Positions 18,631 through 27,795 of a stretch of 39,992 nt of DNA are shown here, one piece after another; within the stretch, counting starts at the first letter, position 1, and each line of letters starts with the position of its first letter. This stretch comes from an uncultured Clostridium sp. (GTDB lineage: Bacteria; Bacillota; Clostridia; TANB77; CAG-508), in assembly GCA_947572725.1 (NCBI GenBank), contig CANPDB010000012.1, positions 1 through 39,992 on the forward strand, written 5' to 3'. Both the position numbers and the translations under genes were made by a program. The notes under the pieces are model-generated. The model saw only the letters and a list, made by a program, of their open reading frames with translations. It made no database searches and was not told where the DNA came from.

Positions 18631-20747
18631 TTAAAATTCAGTATTTTCTTTTAAATATGGATCACCATCATTTATATTATCATCTCTTAACCATATATTT
18701 GTATTATCAAATGCTTTTAAATGTGGATATCCATTATTTATGTTTGAATCTACTGCCCAATCTGTATTTGGTAATCCTCCATTTGAAACTAATGACTTTA
18801 ATGCATCACTAGTAAGCGCATTTGGAGATGAAGTACTACTTCCATATGTTAGTCCAACACTGTCAAGCCAATACATATTAGACCATATAACTTTATCAGA
18901 TTCACATATTCCATTAACAACAGCCTTTGTTGTAGCATTACCCGTTAAAGTACCTATGTTATATAGATTTTTAATATTTCCTGTAACACTTTGTCCTACC
19001 CATGCAATTACTCCACCTACATATATATATGAGTTTCCATTTGTTATTATATTTCCTTCATTATATATATTCATAATATTATCACTTGTACTTTTTCCTA
19101 CTACTCCTCCTGCTACACTTCCTCTTTGATCTTCAGTACTTGGAGATGCTTTTATATTACCTTTATTATAACAATTTAATATATTTGATTCTAAAGAATA
19201 CCCTGATATTCCACCTATCATTCCAATATTACTATTTGATGATAGAAAACCACAACCGTTACTTTCAATTTCTCCTTTATTGTAACAATTTAATAATTTT
19301 CCGAACACTATTACCACAAATTCCTCCACCGACTGGAGCAGTAATATTTCTTATTCCACATTTGTAATTACTTTTTATTTTTCCTGCGTTGTAACAATTT
19401 TCTATTGCATAATTATTGCTTAAACCGACAATTCCTCCTGATATTGAATTTTCAATTTCACCTTTATTCCAACACTGTTCTATTTTTTTAGCACTGTCAT
19501 TATTAGCATTAACACATGTGCCAACTATTCCTCCTGATACATTATATGTGGTTATATCTGTATTTTCAATGCTGTATATTTTTCCAGTATTATTACATTT
19601 AGCTATTTTCCCCTCATAAATTATTCCTGCTATTCCTCCTAAAATAGGTATAGCTTGAGTATTTGGAATAGTTGAAGCTACTTTTATTTCTCCTGAATTA
19701 GAGCAGTTTTGTATGTTTGTATTATTTCCATATTCGTTTATAATACCTATAATACCACCTGCTATTATTGTATTACACTCTTTAATAGTACATTCAATAT
19801 TTCCAAAGTTAGAACAATTTACTATTGTTGTTTCACCTTGTTTTGTTCCACCACATATTCCTCCTATATAAATAGTATTTTGAAATACAGTATTCCAACT
19901 TACATATATTTCATTGTTGGATATATTTACTTTATTAGTACAATTATCGATTCTTCCACCTTCTATTAATCCAATTATTCCAGCACTTCCTGCACCACCT
20001 ATTACATTTCCTTCAACTGTTAAATTCTTAACTGTACCATTCTTAACATATCCAAATAATGCCTGATTATATTTTTTTTCATTTATATTTAATCCACTTG
20101 TTGTTTTATTTTCTGCATCAAATGTTCCACTAAATGATGACGGATTTGAGGTTACAAAATTTCCTATTGGTTCCCAACTCTCATTATTTAAATTAATATT
20201 TGCTTTTTGTCTTAGTAAACAATTTTCAAATGTTTCTCCACTATTTACTCTATCTCTAAATGTTTTTAATTGAGCTTTATTCCATATATCATAACTTTCG
20301 GTATATGTTGTTCCATCTATTGTTACTGCTCCTAATGGTGTTAACTCACTAGTCGTTTTACTAGAATCTACTTCTCCTTCTATATGTGTAACTACTTGGT
20401 TGTCCACTAAAAAATTATATCCTTTATATACTACTGTAAAGTTATTTTCTGTTGCATTTGGAGTTACAGACATATCATTGTCTTTTTTTCTTAACTCATT
20501 CCATACATTATCATAATTAAATTCGTTATTTTCTGTATTTGCTCTTAATATCTCATTTAATATTTCTAGCTCTATTTCTTCTTTCGCAGTTGCTGCCTTT
20601 GTTGCTTCTGTTGCTGTTTTTGCTCTTCCGAAGTATTCCATTTTCTCCTGTTAATGTTATTATTGATACTCCCGCTAAAATTAATAATATTATTATTGTT
20701 ATTACTAATGCTATTAATGTTATACCTCTTTCATTTTTTCTTTGCAT
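18631..20747 (-). CDS. Prepilin-like GLUG-repeat surface protein C, needs two +1 frameshifts
   Basis: Three frames in series. 20553-20747 gives the prepilin N-terminus MQRKNERG with its hydrophobic helix. 19277-20641 gives the stalk and the first half of the GLUG repeats. 18631-19329 gives the remaining repeats and the NINNGYPHLK / INDGDPYLKEN end shared with gene B. The joins are +1 steps at CTT CGG A (20627-20633) and GTT CGG A (19300-19306). With both steps the span is 2115 nt, 704 aa, and is colinear with gene B: GGGICGNSV-GKLLNCYNKGE against GGGICGANAGVTSNCYNKGE, no gap. It may be a pseudogene, but both broken parts keep open frames and repeat periodicity. Confidence 0.68.
19300..19306 (-). 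other. Second candidate +1 frameshift site in GLUG gene C
   Basis: Minus strand GTT CGG A. In frame zero translation ends 11 codons after CGG (RKIIKLLQ..., stop 19277). A +1 step gives GGA (Gly) and restores alignment with gene B exactly. There is no AGGAG upstream here, so the shared element with the first site is only TTCGGA. Confidence 0.6.
20627..20649 (-). other. Candidate +1 frameshift site, GLUG gene C
   Basis: AGGAG (plus 20645-20649), then CTT CGG A (20633-20627), the same as in genes A and B. Confidence 0.65.
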
Positions 20748-20909
20748 CTTCTTTTTCTCCTTTGCTTTAGTTCTTTTTATTATTTCTTATTTTTACACGT
20801 AGTATTCATTTTATTGTATATAATGCTTTTATTTTTGTACACTAACTTTTTGTTAGACTTTGATGCCTAAAAAAATTTCTATATTAAGTGTTTTTATTAT
20901 ACAAAAATA

Positions 20910-20953
20910 GAAGATAAAGATGTATTACTATTTTAGTATACGTCTTTATCTTC
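20910..20953 (-). terminator. Attenuator-like hairpin in GLUG leader C
   Basis: 11-bp arms (20910-20920 and 20943-20953), the same stem as leader B, followed by TATTTTTGT on the minus strand. Confidence 0.65.
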
Positions 20954-20998
20954 TACACTAATAAAGCATATTTTTTAATGCTTGTATATTTACTTTTA

Positions 20999-21088
<90 letters not shown>

Positions 21089-21112
21089 TTTTCCTTTTCT
21101 TTTGTTGTTATA

Positions 21113-21142
21113 ATTTTATTACATATATTCAATTTTTGTCAA
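21113..21142 (-). promoter_or_regulatory. Promoter of GLUG leader C
   Basis: Minus strand TTGACA (plus 21137-21142), 18-nt spacer, TAAAAT (21113-21118), as in leaders A and B. The stretch 21172-21184 (TGTGAACTGTAAC) just upstream matches an end of the 185-bp hairpin repeat. Confidence 0.72.
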
Positions 21143-21204
21143 TAGTTTAAATATGAATTTATATAAACTTATGTGAACTGTAACAAAATAATATGTACTA
21201 CTAA

Positions 21205-21235
21205 GTTGCCAAAAAGACCTGTCCCTATTGGCAAC
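21205..21235. repeat. Palindrome overlapping the whiA stop codon
   Basis: 8-bp arms GTTGCCAA / TTGGCAAC around a spacer with GACCTGTCCC. The whiA stop lies inside it, so the last codons (GCQ) are part of the palindrome. GGGAC-type palindromes of this style recur at 23027-23132. It may act as a terminator or be a repetitive extragenic palindrome. Confidence 0.6.
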
Positions 21236-22103
21236 CTGCTATCTCCATTATTTTTTTTAAACGATAATTAACACCTGATTTCCCTACTGGATTTTTTAGC
21301 TTTTTTCCTAATTCAATCAAAGACATATCTGGATTTTCTAATCGTAATTCTGCAATTTCTTTTAAATTATCATTTAGTTTATTGTATCTTCCCTCTTGTT
21401 TTAATTTATTAATTGCTGCAATTTGTTCTACTGATGCATTAATTGTTTTATTTAAATTAGCGGATTCACAATTTACTAATCTATTTACCTTCCCTCTCAT
21501 TTCTCTTTGTATTCTAATTTCTTCAAATTTCATAACTGCTTTATTTGCTCCAATAAGTGCTAATGTTTTTGAAATTTCTTCTCCTTCTTTGATGTAAATG
21601 TAATATTTATTTTTTACTACCATCTTTTTTACTTTTATATCTAGTTTTTCTAGTATTTCTGTTGCTAACTCTAAATTTCTATTGTTTGAAAAAGTAATTT
21701 CTAAATGATATTTATTTTCAGGATTGTTTATAGAGCCTGACCCTAAAAACATTCCTCTTATTATAGCTCTTGAATTTTCTTGGTTGTTTTCTTTAGCTAT
21801 TTTTTCATCTATGTAAATTTCTTTTTTATCAATTGTTATAAAATTCTCTAAATATTTATTTTTTACTTTAATAACAAATATCTTTCCGCTTACATCTATG
21901 TTATGGTCAATGTTTAGGTTTGATAATAGTTTAGAAAATCTGTTAATATTGTAATCGCTTTCTGTTGTGTATTCAATATAGTTTTTTTCTATATCAATAT
22001 TACCTGATACTAAATATCCAATTAGCTCATATTTTACTGTTTCTTTATTTGATAAATTTTTTAAATTATTTAACTCTTGTTTTATATCTGATGAAAAAGA
22101 CAT
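21225..22103 (-). CDS. whiA: DNA-binding protein WhiA
   Basis: 292 aa, a typical length. It has an N-terminal LAGLIDADG-homing-endonuclease-like domain (MSFSSDIKQELNNL..., with GMFLGSGSINNPENKYHLEI) and a C-terminal helix-turn-helix domain (SVEQIAAINKLKQEGRYNKL... PVGKSGVNYRLKKIMEIA). WhiA is a conserved Gram-positive regulator tied to cell division and chromosome segregation. It usually sits with rapZ and yvcK; here it follows prmC by 29 bp in the same orientation. The 3' end runs into a palindrome. Confidence 0.95.
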   Translation of the reverse strand: MSFSSDIKQELNNLKNLSNKETVKYELIGYLVSGNIDIEKNYIEYTTESDYNINRFSKLLSNLNIDHNIDVSGKIFVIKVKNKYLENFITIDKKEIYIDEKIAKENNQENSRAIIRGMFLGSGSINNPENKYHLEITFSNNRNLELATEILEKLDIKVKKMVVKNKYYIYIKEGEEISKTLALIGANKAVMKFEEIRIQREMRGKVNRLVNCESANLNKTINASVEQIAAINKLKQEGRYNKLNDNLKEIAELRLENPDMSLIELGKKLKNPVGKSGVNYRLKKIMEIAGCQ

Positions 22104-22132
22104 ATTTATCTCCTTTTATTCCAAATTTTATC

Positions 22133-22978
22133 TTACTTTATTTGCGTTATAATCACTCTATCATTTTCATTAAGGTCTTTTTTAGAATATATATATCCAT
22201 ACTTTTCTTGTTCTTTTATTATATTAGTTACTTCTTCTTTTTGGTCGTATCCTATTTCTAAACACAAATAACCTTCATATTTTAAGTAATCAAATCCTTC
22301 TGATACTATTCTTCTATAAAAATCTAGTCCATCATACCCACCATCTAATGCTATGTTAGGTTCATTTTGAACTTCTTTATCTAATTTCTTTATAATATCT
22401 CTTTTTATATATGGTGGATTTGACACTATTATATCATATTTTTCTTTTTTTACATTTTCAAATAAATCTGACTTTATAAATATTATTTTATCATCAACTT
22501 CATTATTTTTTGCATTAAGTTTTGCAACTCTTAAAGCCTTTTCACTTATATCAATTGCTGTTATTTCCACATTTTCCACATATTTAGCAATAGATACAGC
22601 AATTACTCCACTTCCTGTACACAAATCTAATATTTTTTTTGCCTTCATTTGTTTTGCAATTTTAATTGTCTCTTCAACTAAAACTTCTGTATCTGGTCTT
22701 GGTATCAATACCTCTTGATTTACATAGAAATTCATTTTCATAAACTCTTGTGAATGTGTAATATGTTGTAGTGGTGTTCCTTTTGTTATTTTCTTTATAT
22801 TTTTTAAATATTCTTGCTCTTGTACTCTAGGAAGTTCTTCATCATCGTGTGTTAATAAATATTGTCTGGATTTGTTCAATATATATTGCATTAATAATCT
22901 TGCTTTTAAATTTGGATTTTCTATGTTATTTACTTTTAGTTCTATCATTCCTTTTTTTATTGCTTCTTTTATTAACAT
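22133..22978 (-). CDS. prmC: Peptide chain release factor N5-glutamine methyltransferase
   Basis: SAM-dependent methyltransferase that modifies the GGQ glutamine of RF1/RF2. It has the SAM motif ILDLCTGSGVIAVSIAKY and the catalytic NPPY motif (VSNPPYIKRDI), plus an N-terminal helical release-factor-binding domain. I chose ATG 22978 (MLIKEAIKKGM) because GAAGGTG lies at the right distance before it. An upstream in-frame ATG at 23005 would add nine residues (MIQKKEGVY) without a good ribosome site. The chosen start gives about 281 aa. It is co-directional with whiA and ftsH. Confidence 0.93.
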   Translation of the reverse strand: MLIKEAIKKGMIELKVNNIENPNLKARLLMQYILNKSRQYLLTHDDEELPRVQEQEYLKNIKKITKGTPLQHITHSQEFMKMNFYVNQEVLIPRPDTEVLVEETIKIAKQMKAKKILDLCTGSGVIAVSIAKYVENVEITAIDISEKALRVAKLNAKNNEVDDKIIFIKSDLFENVKKEKYDIIVSNPPYIKRDIIKKLDKEVQNEPNIALDGGYDGLDFYRRIVSEGFDYLKYEGYLCLEIGYDQKEEVTNIIKEQEKYGYIYSKKDLNENDRVIITQIK

Positions 22979-23026
22979 ATACACACCTTCTTTCTTTTGT
23001 ATCATTTTATCATCTTTTATATTATT

Positions 23027-23132
23027 GTGACAAGAGGGGCGTCCCTTTTTGTCACATTAGTTCGTTTTTTATATTATAACTCTTTAGCAAATATAAATAA
23101 AATGTGACAAAAAGGGACGCCCCTCTTGTCAC
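23027..23132. repeat. Perfect 32-bp inverted repeat between ftsH and prmC
   Basis: Arms 23027-23058 and 23101-23132 are perfect complements (GTGACAAGAGGGGCGTCCC... ending TGTCACATT) with a 42-nt loop. The loop stretch 23070-23100 matches 12706-12736 in reverse complement. The right arm ends one base before the ftsH stop codon at 23134. It would make a very strong hairpin at the ftsH 3' end. GGGAC-containing palindromes like this are common intergenic repeats in Firmicutes. Confidence 0.9.
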
Positions 23133-23133
23133 A

Positions 23134-24939
23134 CTAATCAAAAAATCTCTTAAAATCTTGTTCATTAATTTTTTCTTTTTCTAATAATGTAAGTGCAATT
23201 GCATCTAATTTATCTCTATGCTGATTTAATAATATTTGTGCATCATTATATGCTGTATCAATCAATTGTTTTACTTCTGCACCTATTTTGTCTCCTATAT
23301 TTTCTCCAAACATTTGCATTTCATATGGCTCTTTTCCTTGGAAGTCGATTGGTCCTAAGTTATCACTCATTCCATATTTTGTTACCATATCTCTTGCTAT
23401 TTTTGTTGCTACTTCTATATCATTGCTTGCTCCTGTTGATATATCGTCTAACACTAGTTTTTCTGCTGCTCGTCCTCCTAATAGTGCTATTAATTTTTCT
23501 TGCATTTCTGTTTTTGAAATATAGTATTTGTCTTCATCTGATTTATACATTGTGTATCCACCTGCTACACCTCTAGGTATAATTGATACTTCTTTTACAT
23601 CTGTTTGTGTTGGTAGATATCTACTTACAACAGCATGTCCTGCTTCATGATATGCTGTTAGCTTTTTGTCTTTTTCTGAAATTACTCTTGCTCTTTTTTC
23701 TAGTCCTACTGTCACCTTTTTAACTGCTTCTTCTACATCTTCATTTTCGATATTTTGATGTTTTCTTTTTGTTGCTATAATAGCGGCTTCATTTAAAATA
23801 TTTGCTAACTCTGCTCCTGTGTATCCTGCTGTGTCTTCTGCAACACTTTCTAAATTAACATCTTCAGCTAACCTTTTGTCTTTTGAATGTATTTTTAGAA
23901 TTTCTAATCTTCCATTCAAGTCAGGAGTTGGTATTGTTATTTGTCTATCAAATCTACCTGGTCGTAATAATGCTTTATCTAACATTTCAGGTCTGTTTGT
24001 TGCTGCTAAAACAATAATTGTTTCCTCTGAACTAAATCCATCCATTTCAACTAATAATTGATTTAATGTTTGATTGTTTTCTGTTTCAGCTCCACTGTTA
24101 GATGATCTTCTTGCTCCAATTGCATCTATTTCGTCTATGAATACTATACATGGTGCTACTTTCCTTGCTTTTTCAAATAATTTTCTTACTCTTGATGCTC
24201 CAAGTCCTGCAAACATTTCAATAAATTCTGAACCACTCATAGAAATAAATGGAACATCCGCTTCTCCTGCAATAGCTTTTGCAATTAATGTTTTACCTGT
24301 TCCAGGTTTTCCATATAGTAGCACACCTTTTGGAACTTTTGCTCCCATTTTTGCAAATTTCTCTGGTCTTTTTAGAAAGTCTACAATTTCAATTAGTTCT
24401 TCTTTTTCCTCATCTAAACCTGCTACATCATCAAATTTTATTTTTGTCTTTCTTTCTGTGTCATCATATATTTTTCCCTTTTCCCCTAAACCTTGCATTT
24501 TTACAATCATAATAACTAAGATTAACATTATAGCTGTTGGTAAAAATGTGATAATAACATTAGATACTTGTGCTATTATACTTCTTGGCTTTTGGATTAA
24601 TTCAATTTCATTTCCTTCTGCTACTTTTGTTTGAACTAATGTAATAAAACTTTCTGTATTAGGAACTATTGATGTTTTTTCTTCTTCTACATTTTTTAAT
24701 TTTACTTTTACTGTTGTGCTTCCTGTTGTCATTTCAATTTTTTCTATATTTCCATATGACATTTCTTTTATTAAATCTGTATATGCTAAAGTTTTTTCGT
24801 CTTTATCATCTTTATGTTTTGCATAATAAACTCCTCCTGCTACTATGATAGCAATTAATATAATAATCATTGCTCCAAGTGCTAGAAGTAGTTTTTTATT
24901 ATTCTTGTTGTTCTTATTTTCTTTTTCATTTTTACTCAT
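23134..24939 (-). CDS. ftsH: ATP-dependent zinc metalloprotease FtsH
   Basis: Membrane-bound AAA+ protease, 601 aa. Two N-terminal membrane segments (about 17-39 and 121-147) flank a short extracytoplasmic domain. Then comes the AAA domain with Walker A GKPGTGKT (210-217), Walker B IVFIDEIDAIG and the arginine-finger region ATNRPEMLDKALLRPGRFDR. The zinc site HEAGH is near 430. The pore motif region reads EMFAGLGASRVR, where EMFVGVGA is usual, a mild variation. The start MSKNEKENKN follows a ribosome site 26 bp after the DUF1189 gene, so it is probably in an operon with alr and DUF1189. Confidence 0.97.
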   Translation of the reverse strand: MSKNEKENKNNKNNKKLLLALGAMIIILIAIIVAGGVYYAKHKDDKDEKTLAYTDLIKEMSYGNIEKIEMTTGSTTVKVKLKNVEEEKTSIVPNTESFITLVQTKVAEGNEIELIQKPRSIIAQVSNVIITFLPTAIMLILVIMIVKMQGLGEKGKIYDDTERKTKIKFDDVAGLDEEKEELIEIVDFLKRPEKFAKMGAKVPKGVLLYGKPGTGKTLIAKAIAGEADVPFISMSGSEFIEMFAGLGASRVRKLFEKARKVAPCIVFIDEIDAIGARRSSNSGAETENNQTLNQLLVEMDGFSSEETIIVLAATNRPEMLDKALLRPGRFDRQITIPTPDLNGRLEILKIHSKDKRLAEDVNLESVAEDTAGYTGAELANILNEAAIIATKRKHQNIENEDVEEAVKKVTVGLEKRARVISEKDKKLTAYHEAGHAVVSRYLPTQTDVKEVSIIPRGVAGGYTMYKSDEDKYYISKTEMQEKLIALLGGRAAEKLVLDDISTGASNDIEVATKIARDMVTKYGMSDNLGPIDFQGKEPYEMQMFGENIGDKIGAEVKQLIDTAYNDAQILLNQHRDKLDAIALTLLEKEKINEQDFKRFFD

Positions 24940-24965
24940 CTTTGTTTGCTTTCTCTCCCTTCATT

Positions 24966-26471
24966 TTAAGCATTAGCACCTTCTGGTTCTTGACCTTGAT
25001 TTAATCTTCCTTTTTTTGTTTCTGAATCCTCTTTATTCTTTTTTTCTTGTTTTTTCTTTTCTGTTTTGCCTGATTCTTTCTTTTCTTCTTGTTTTTCCTT
25101 TTCTGCTTTACCTGATTTTTTCTTTTGTTCTTTCTTTCCGTTTTCCGTTTTCCCAGACTCTTTCTTTTCTTCCTGCTTTCCTTTTTCTTCTTTTTTCTCT
25201 GTTTTTCCTGATTTACTATCCTTTGCTTGTTCTTGCTTTTTAGTTTTACCAGTTTCTTTCTTTTCATCTTGTTTTTCTACTTTACCTTTTTTATTACTTT
25301 GCTTTTTACTACTTTCTTTTTTTGCACCTTCATTTTTCTTATCTTTTGTTTGTTTTTCTGTCTTTTTACTTGCTGCACCTTCTGTACCTTTATCTTTCTT
25401 CTTATCTTGTTTCTTTTCTTTTTCTACATCTTTATTATCTTCACTATTTTCTTTTTGCTTTTTATCTTTTTTATTGTCTTTCTTCTTTTCTTCCTCTTCT
25501 TTTTCCTTTTCTTCTAATTGCTTTTTAATAATTGCTTCAGCTTCTTCGATTTTTATTAATTCTGCTTGTTTCTTCATAAAATCTGCTTTTAGTATAAATA
25601 TTGCTGCTACTAGATAAATTGCTGCTACTGCTACATACATAACTTGGAAGTATTCCATATTATATTCTACAAATATATTAATAGCAACATATAACATATT
25701 TAATATCACTGACAATGTAAATGCATATACTGACATATTAAATACTGCTACATATCTCATTCTTATTTTTGCAATCCATGTTGTTACATATCCAAATACA
25801 CTTAAAAGTACAATATTTGAAATTGTTGTTAGGAAATACATTATAAAGCTATAAATAAGTATTGTTATAAATATGCTAATATATAAATTCGCTATTTGTG
25901 AACTATGTGCATAATTAATAACATCTTGTTTAGTAAAATTGTTTATTCCCATTTGTTTAAACATTTCATTATATTCATAATTAATTGTACCTGCAATTGA
26001 TTGATTTTTTAATATAACTTTGTCCTTTAAAATTATAATACCATTTCCTGACTCTGTTATTTCGTTTATATATTTGTTTATTTCTTTTTCATCATCTGTT
26101 TTTGTGTCAATAATTGCTTTACCAACAAAAGAATCTTCTTCTGATATTGTAATTATATCTTCTGATTTTATATCTAATTTTCCTTCATTATATGAAAATT
26201 CTGGGAATTCATTTTGTAGGTAATTTACTCCTTCTTGAATAATCTGATATGATTGATATAGTATGCCCATGCAAAGAACGATTGCAAGTATTATAATTAC
26301 TTTTGCCAAATAGCTTATTGCACTTCCTACTCCTTGTGCTGCCATATCTGGATATTTTTCTATTTTTGTGATTGAATACCATACTTTTTTAAAAAATCCC
26401 ATTTTTGGTTCTTTTTCTGCTTTTGTATTATCTTCTTTTATTTCTTGTTTTGGTTCTTTTTCTTCACTCAT
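24966..26471 (-). CDS. DUF1189-like membrane protein with long charged tail
   Basis: 501 aa. A short charged N-terminus is followed by a membrane segment at about residues 56-75, an extracytoplasmic part of about 120 residues, and three or four membrane segments between about 195 and 300 (with RYVAVFNMSVYAFTLSVILNM, the DUF1189 style). The last 190 or so residues are almost only K, E, Q, S, D and G in loose repeats of the type KKESGKTEKKKQEEK, predicted disordered and cytoplasmic. The function of DUF1189 is unknown. Its ATG shares one base with the alr stop (TAATG), indicating translational coupling; ftsH follows at 26 bp. Confidence 0.78.
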   Translation of the reverse strand: MSEEKEPKQEIKEDNTKAEKEPKMGFFKKVWYSITKIEKYPDMAAQGVGSAISYLAKVIIILAIVLCMGILYQSYQIIQEGVNYLQNEFPEFSYNEGKLDIKSEDIITISEEDSFVGKAIIDTKTDDEKEINKYINEITESGNGIIILKDKVILKNQSIAGTINYEYNEMFKQMGINNFTKQDVINYAHSSQIANLYISIFITILIYSFIMYFLTTISNIVLLSVFGYVTTWIAKIRMRYVAVFNMSVYAFTLSVILNMLYVAINIFVEYNMEYFQVMYVAVAAIYLVAAIFILKADFMKKQAELIKIEEAEAIIKKQLEEKEKEEEEKKKDNKKDKKQKENSEDNKDVEKEKKQDKKKDKGTEGAASKKTEKQTKDKKNEGAKKESSKKQSNKKGKVEKQDEKKETGKTKKQEQAKDSKSGKTEKKEEKGKQEEKKESGKTENGKKEQKKKSGKAEKEKQEEKKESGKTEKKKQEKKNKEDSETKKGRLNQGQEPEGANA

Positions 26472-27589
26472 TAACGATACTCCCTTCTTATGCTAGAATC
26501 TATAAACTTTGGATTTACTTGAATTATTACTTTATCTCCAATTTTTATATCTTTTCCTGTTATATCACATACTATATGGTATGTCCCTATTCTTCCTAAA
26601 ACTTTATAATTGTTTTCTCCTATTTTTATATACATACCTTGTTTTTTAAAAAAGTCTTTTGTATCTCTTACAATATATCTTAATTTATCTATTTTTCTAA
26701 ACATATCTCTATCATTCGTCATATTAATACCATTCATATATCCACACGGAATAATTGCTATTTTGCTATCTTTTTTTGTTTTGTATGTATTAGAATATCC
26801 GATATTGAAGCCCTTTGGTAATTCTTTAATCTCTGCTACTTGTGATTCTAAATGTGCTATTTTCTTTAATCCTATTGTGTTTTTAACAGATAATCTGCCT
26901 AAAAATGCTGATCCTATTCTTACAGCATTTAGGTGCATATTAGGAAATTTTACAAATGCTGATGAATTACAAATGTGAAGTATACCTGTTTCTATATCAT
27001 TCATTTTTAGTACTTCTATTACATTTATAAATCTTTCAAATTGCTTTTTAGTATATTTCTCATCAAAAAAACTAATAGAAAAGTGTGAAAATGTTCCTTC
27101 TATTTTTACATTTTCAAGTGATTTTATAGTTTCAACAATTTCGTCTCTGTTATTATATATAAATCCATATCTTCCAAAACCAGTATCAATTTTTAAGTGT
27201 GCTCTTATTTTTTTGTTTTTTTCTTTTCCTATTTGTTCTATAGTTTTAGCATCTTCTTTTGAGCCTATTGATACTATAATTTCATTCTCTATTAATGTTT
27301 CTAAATCTTCCTTAATTGCTGTTGATGATAACATTAAAATATCTTTTTTAATTCCGCCTTTTCTAAGTGCCACAGCTTCTTCTATTGTTGCAACTGCAAA
27401 AAATGATATTCCTTTATCTATTAGAATTTTTGCGTATTCTACTATCCCTAATCCATATCCGTTTCCTTTTACAACTGCTATGATTTTTACTGGATTACCA
27501 TTATCATCTTTTCCACTTTTATTTGCGTATTTTTTTATTTGTTCTATGTTATGTCTTAAATCTTGTTTATTGATTACTAAAGTATTCAA
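26471..27589 (-). CDS. alr: Alanine racemase-like PLP enzyme
   Basis: 372 aa, fold type III PLP enzyme that would interconvert L- and D-alanine for peptidoglycan. The PLP lysine is in [11 protein letters not shown] (about 39-49). [15 protein letters not shown] and HICNSSAF follow, with [12 protein letters not shown] near 220. [10 protein letters not shown] supplies the catalytic tyrosine on the second domain. The usual GRVCMDQ stretch is replaced by [13 protein letters not shown], so it is a divergent member; another amino-acid racemase activity is possible. Upstream lies the second copy of the 185-bp hairpin repeat. It overlaps DUF1189 by one base. Confidence 0.82.
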   Translation of the reverse strand: MNTLVINKQDLRHNIEQIKKYANKSGKDDNGNPVKIIAVVKGNGYGLGIVEYAKILIDKGISFFAVATIEEAVALRKGGIKKDILMLSSTAIKEDLETLIENEIIVSIGSKEDAKTIEQIGKEKNKKIRAHLKIDTGFGRYGFIYNNRDEIVETIKSLENVKIEGTFSHFSISFFDEKYTKKQFERFINVIEVLKMNDIETGILHICNSSAFVKFPNMHLNAVRIGSAFLGRLSVKNTIGLKKIAHLESQVAEIKELPKGFNIGYSNTYKTKKDSKIAIIPCGYMNGINMTNDRDMFRKIDKLRYIVRDTKDFFKKQGMYIKIGENNYKVLGRIGTYHIVCDITGKDIKIGDKVIIQVNPKFIDSSIRREYR

Positions 27590-27609
27590 TTTATACTCCT
27601 TTATTTATT

Positions 27610-27792
27610 GTTACAATTCACATTTGTTAATTTTATATATAAAATTTATTATATTTTTTATAAAGTAACAATTCGGGGGGACCGACAAGATTACAAACTG
27701 TTACTTTAGTTACAGTTTGTTCGCAGTTGGGAGTTACTTTAGAAAAAATATAATAAATTTTGTTAGTACTTAATTAAGCTGTGAATAGGAAC
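27610..27792. repeat. Hairpin-forming intergenic repeat, copy 2 (MITE-like)
   Basis: 183 bp, the same architecture as 3738-3922. The outer ends are GTTACAATTCACA and TGTGAATAGGAAC. The central 55 bp is nearly identical to copy 1 (one A/G change). The inner stem is GTAAC/GTTAC instead of GTGGC/GCCAC. It sits between femX-like and alr, again directly upstream of the ribosome site of a minus-strand gene and 3 bp past the preceding stop codon. Confidence 0.8.
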
Positions 27793-27795
27793 TAT

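Noticed and set aside
24966-25620. Open frames on both strands across the Lys/Glu-rich tail of the DUF1189 protein
   Set aside because: Low-complexity AAG/GAA codons leave other frames open by chance; only the frame with membrane segments and coupled start is credible.
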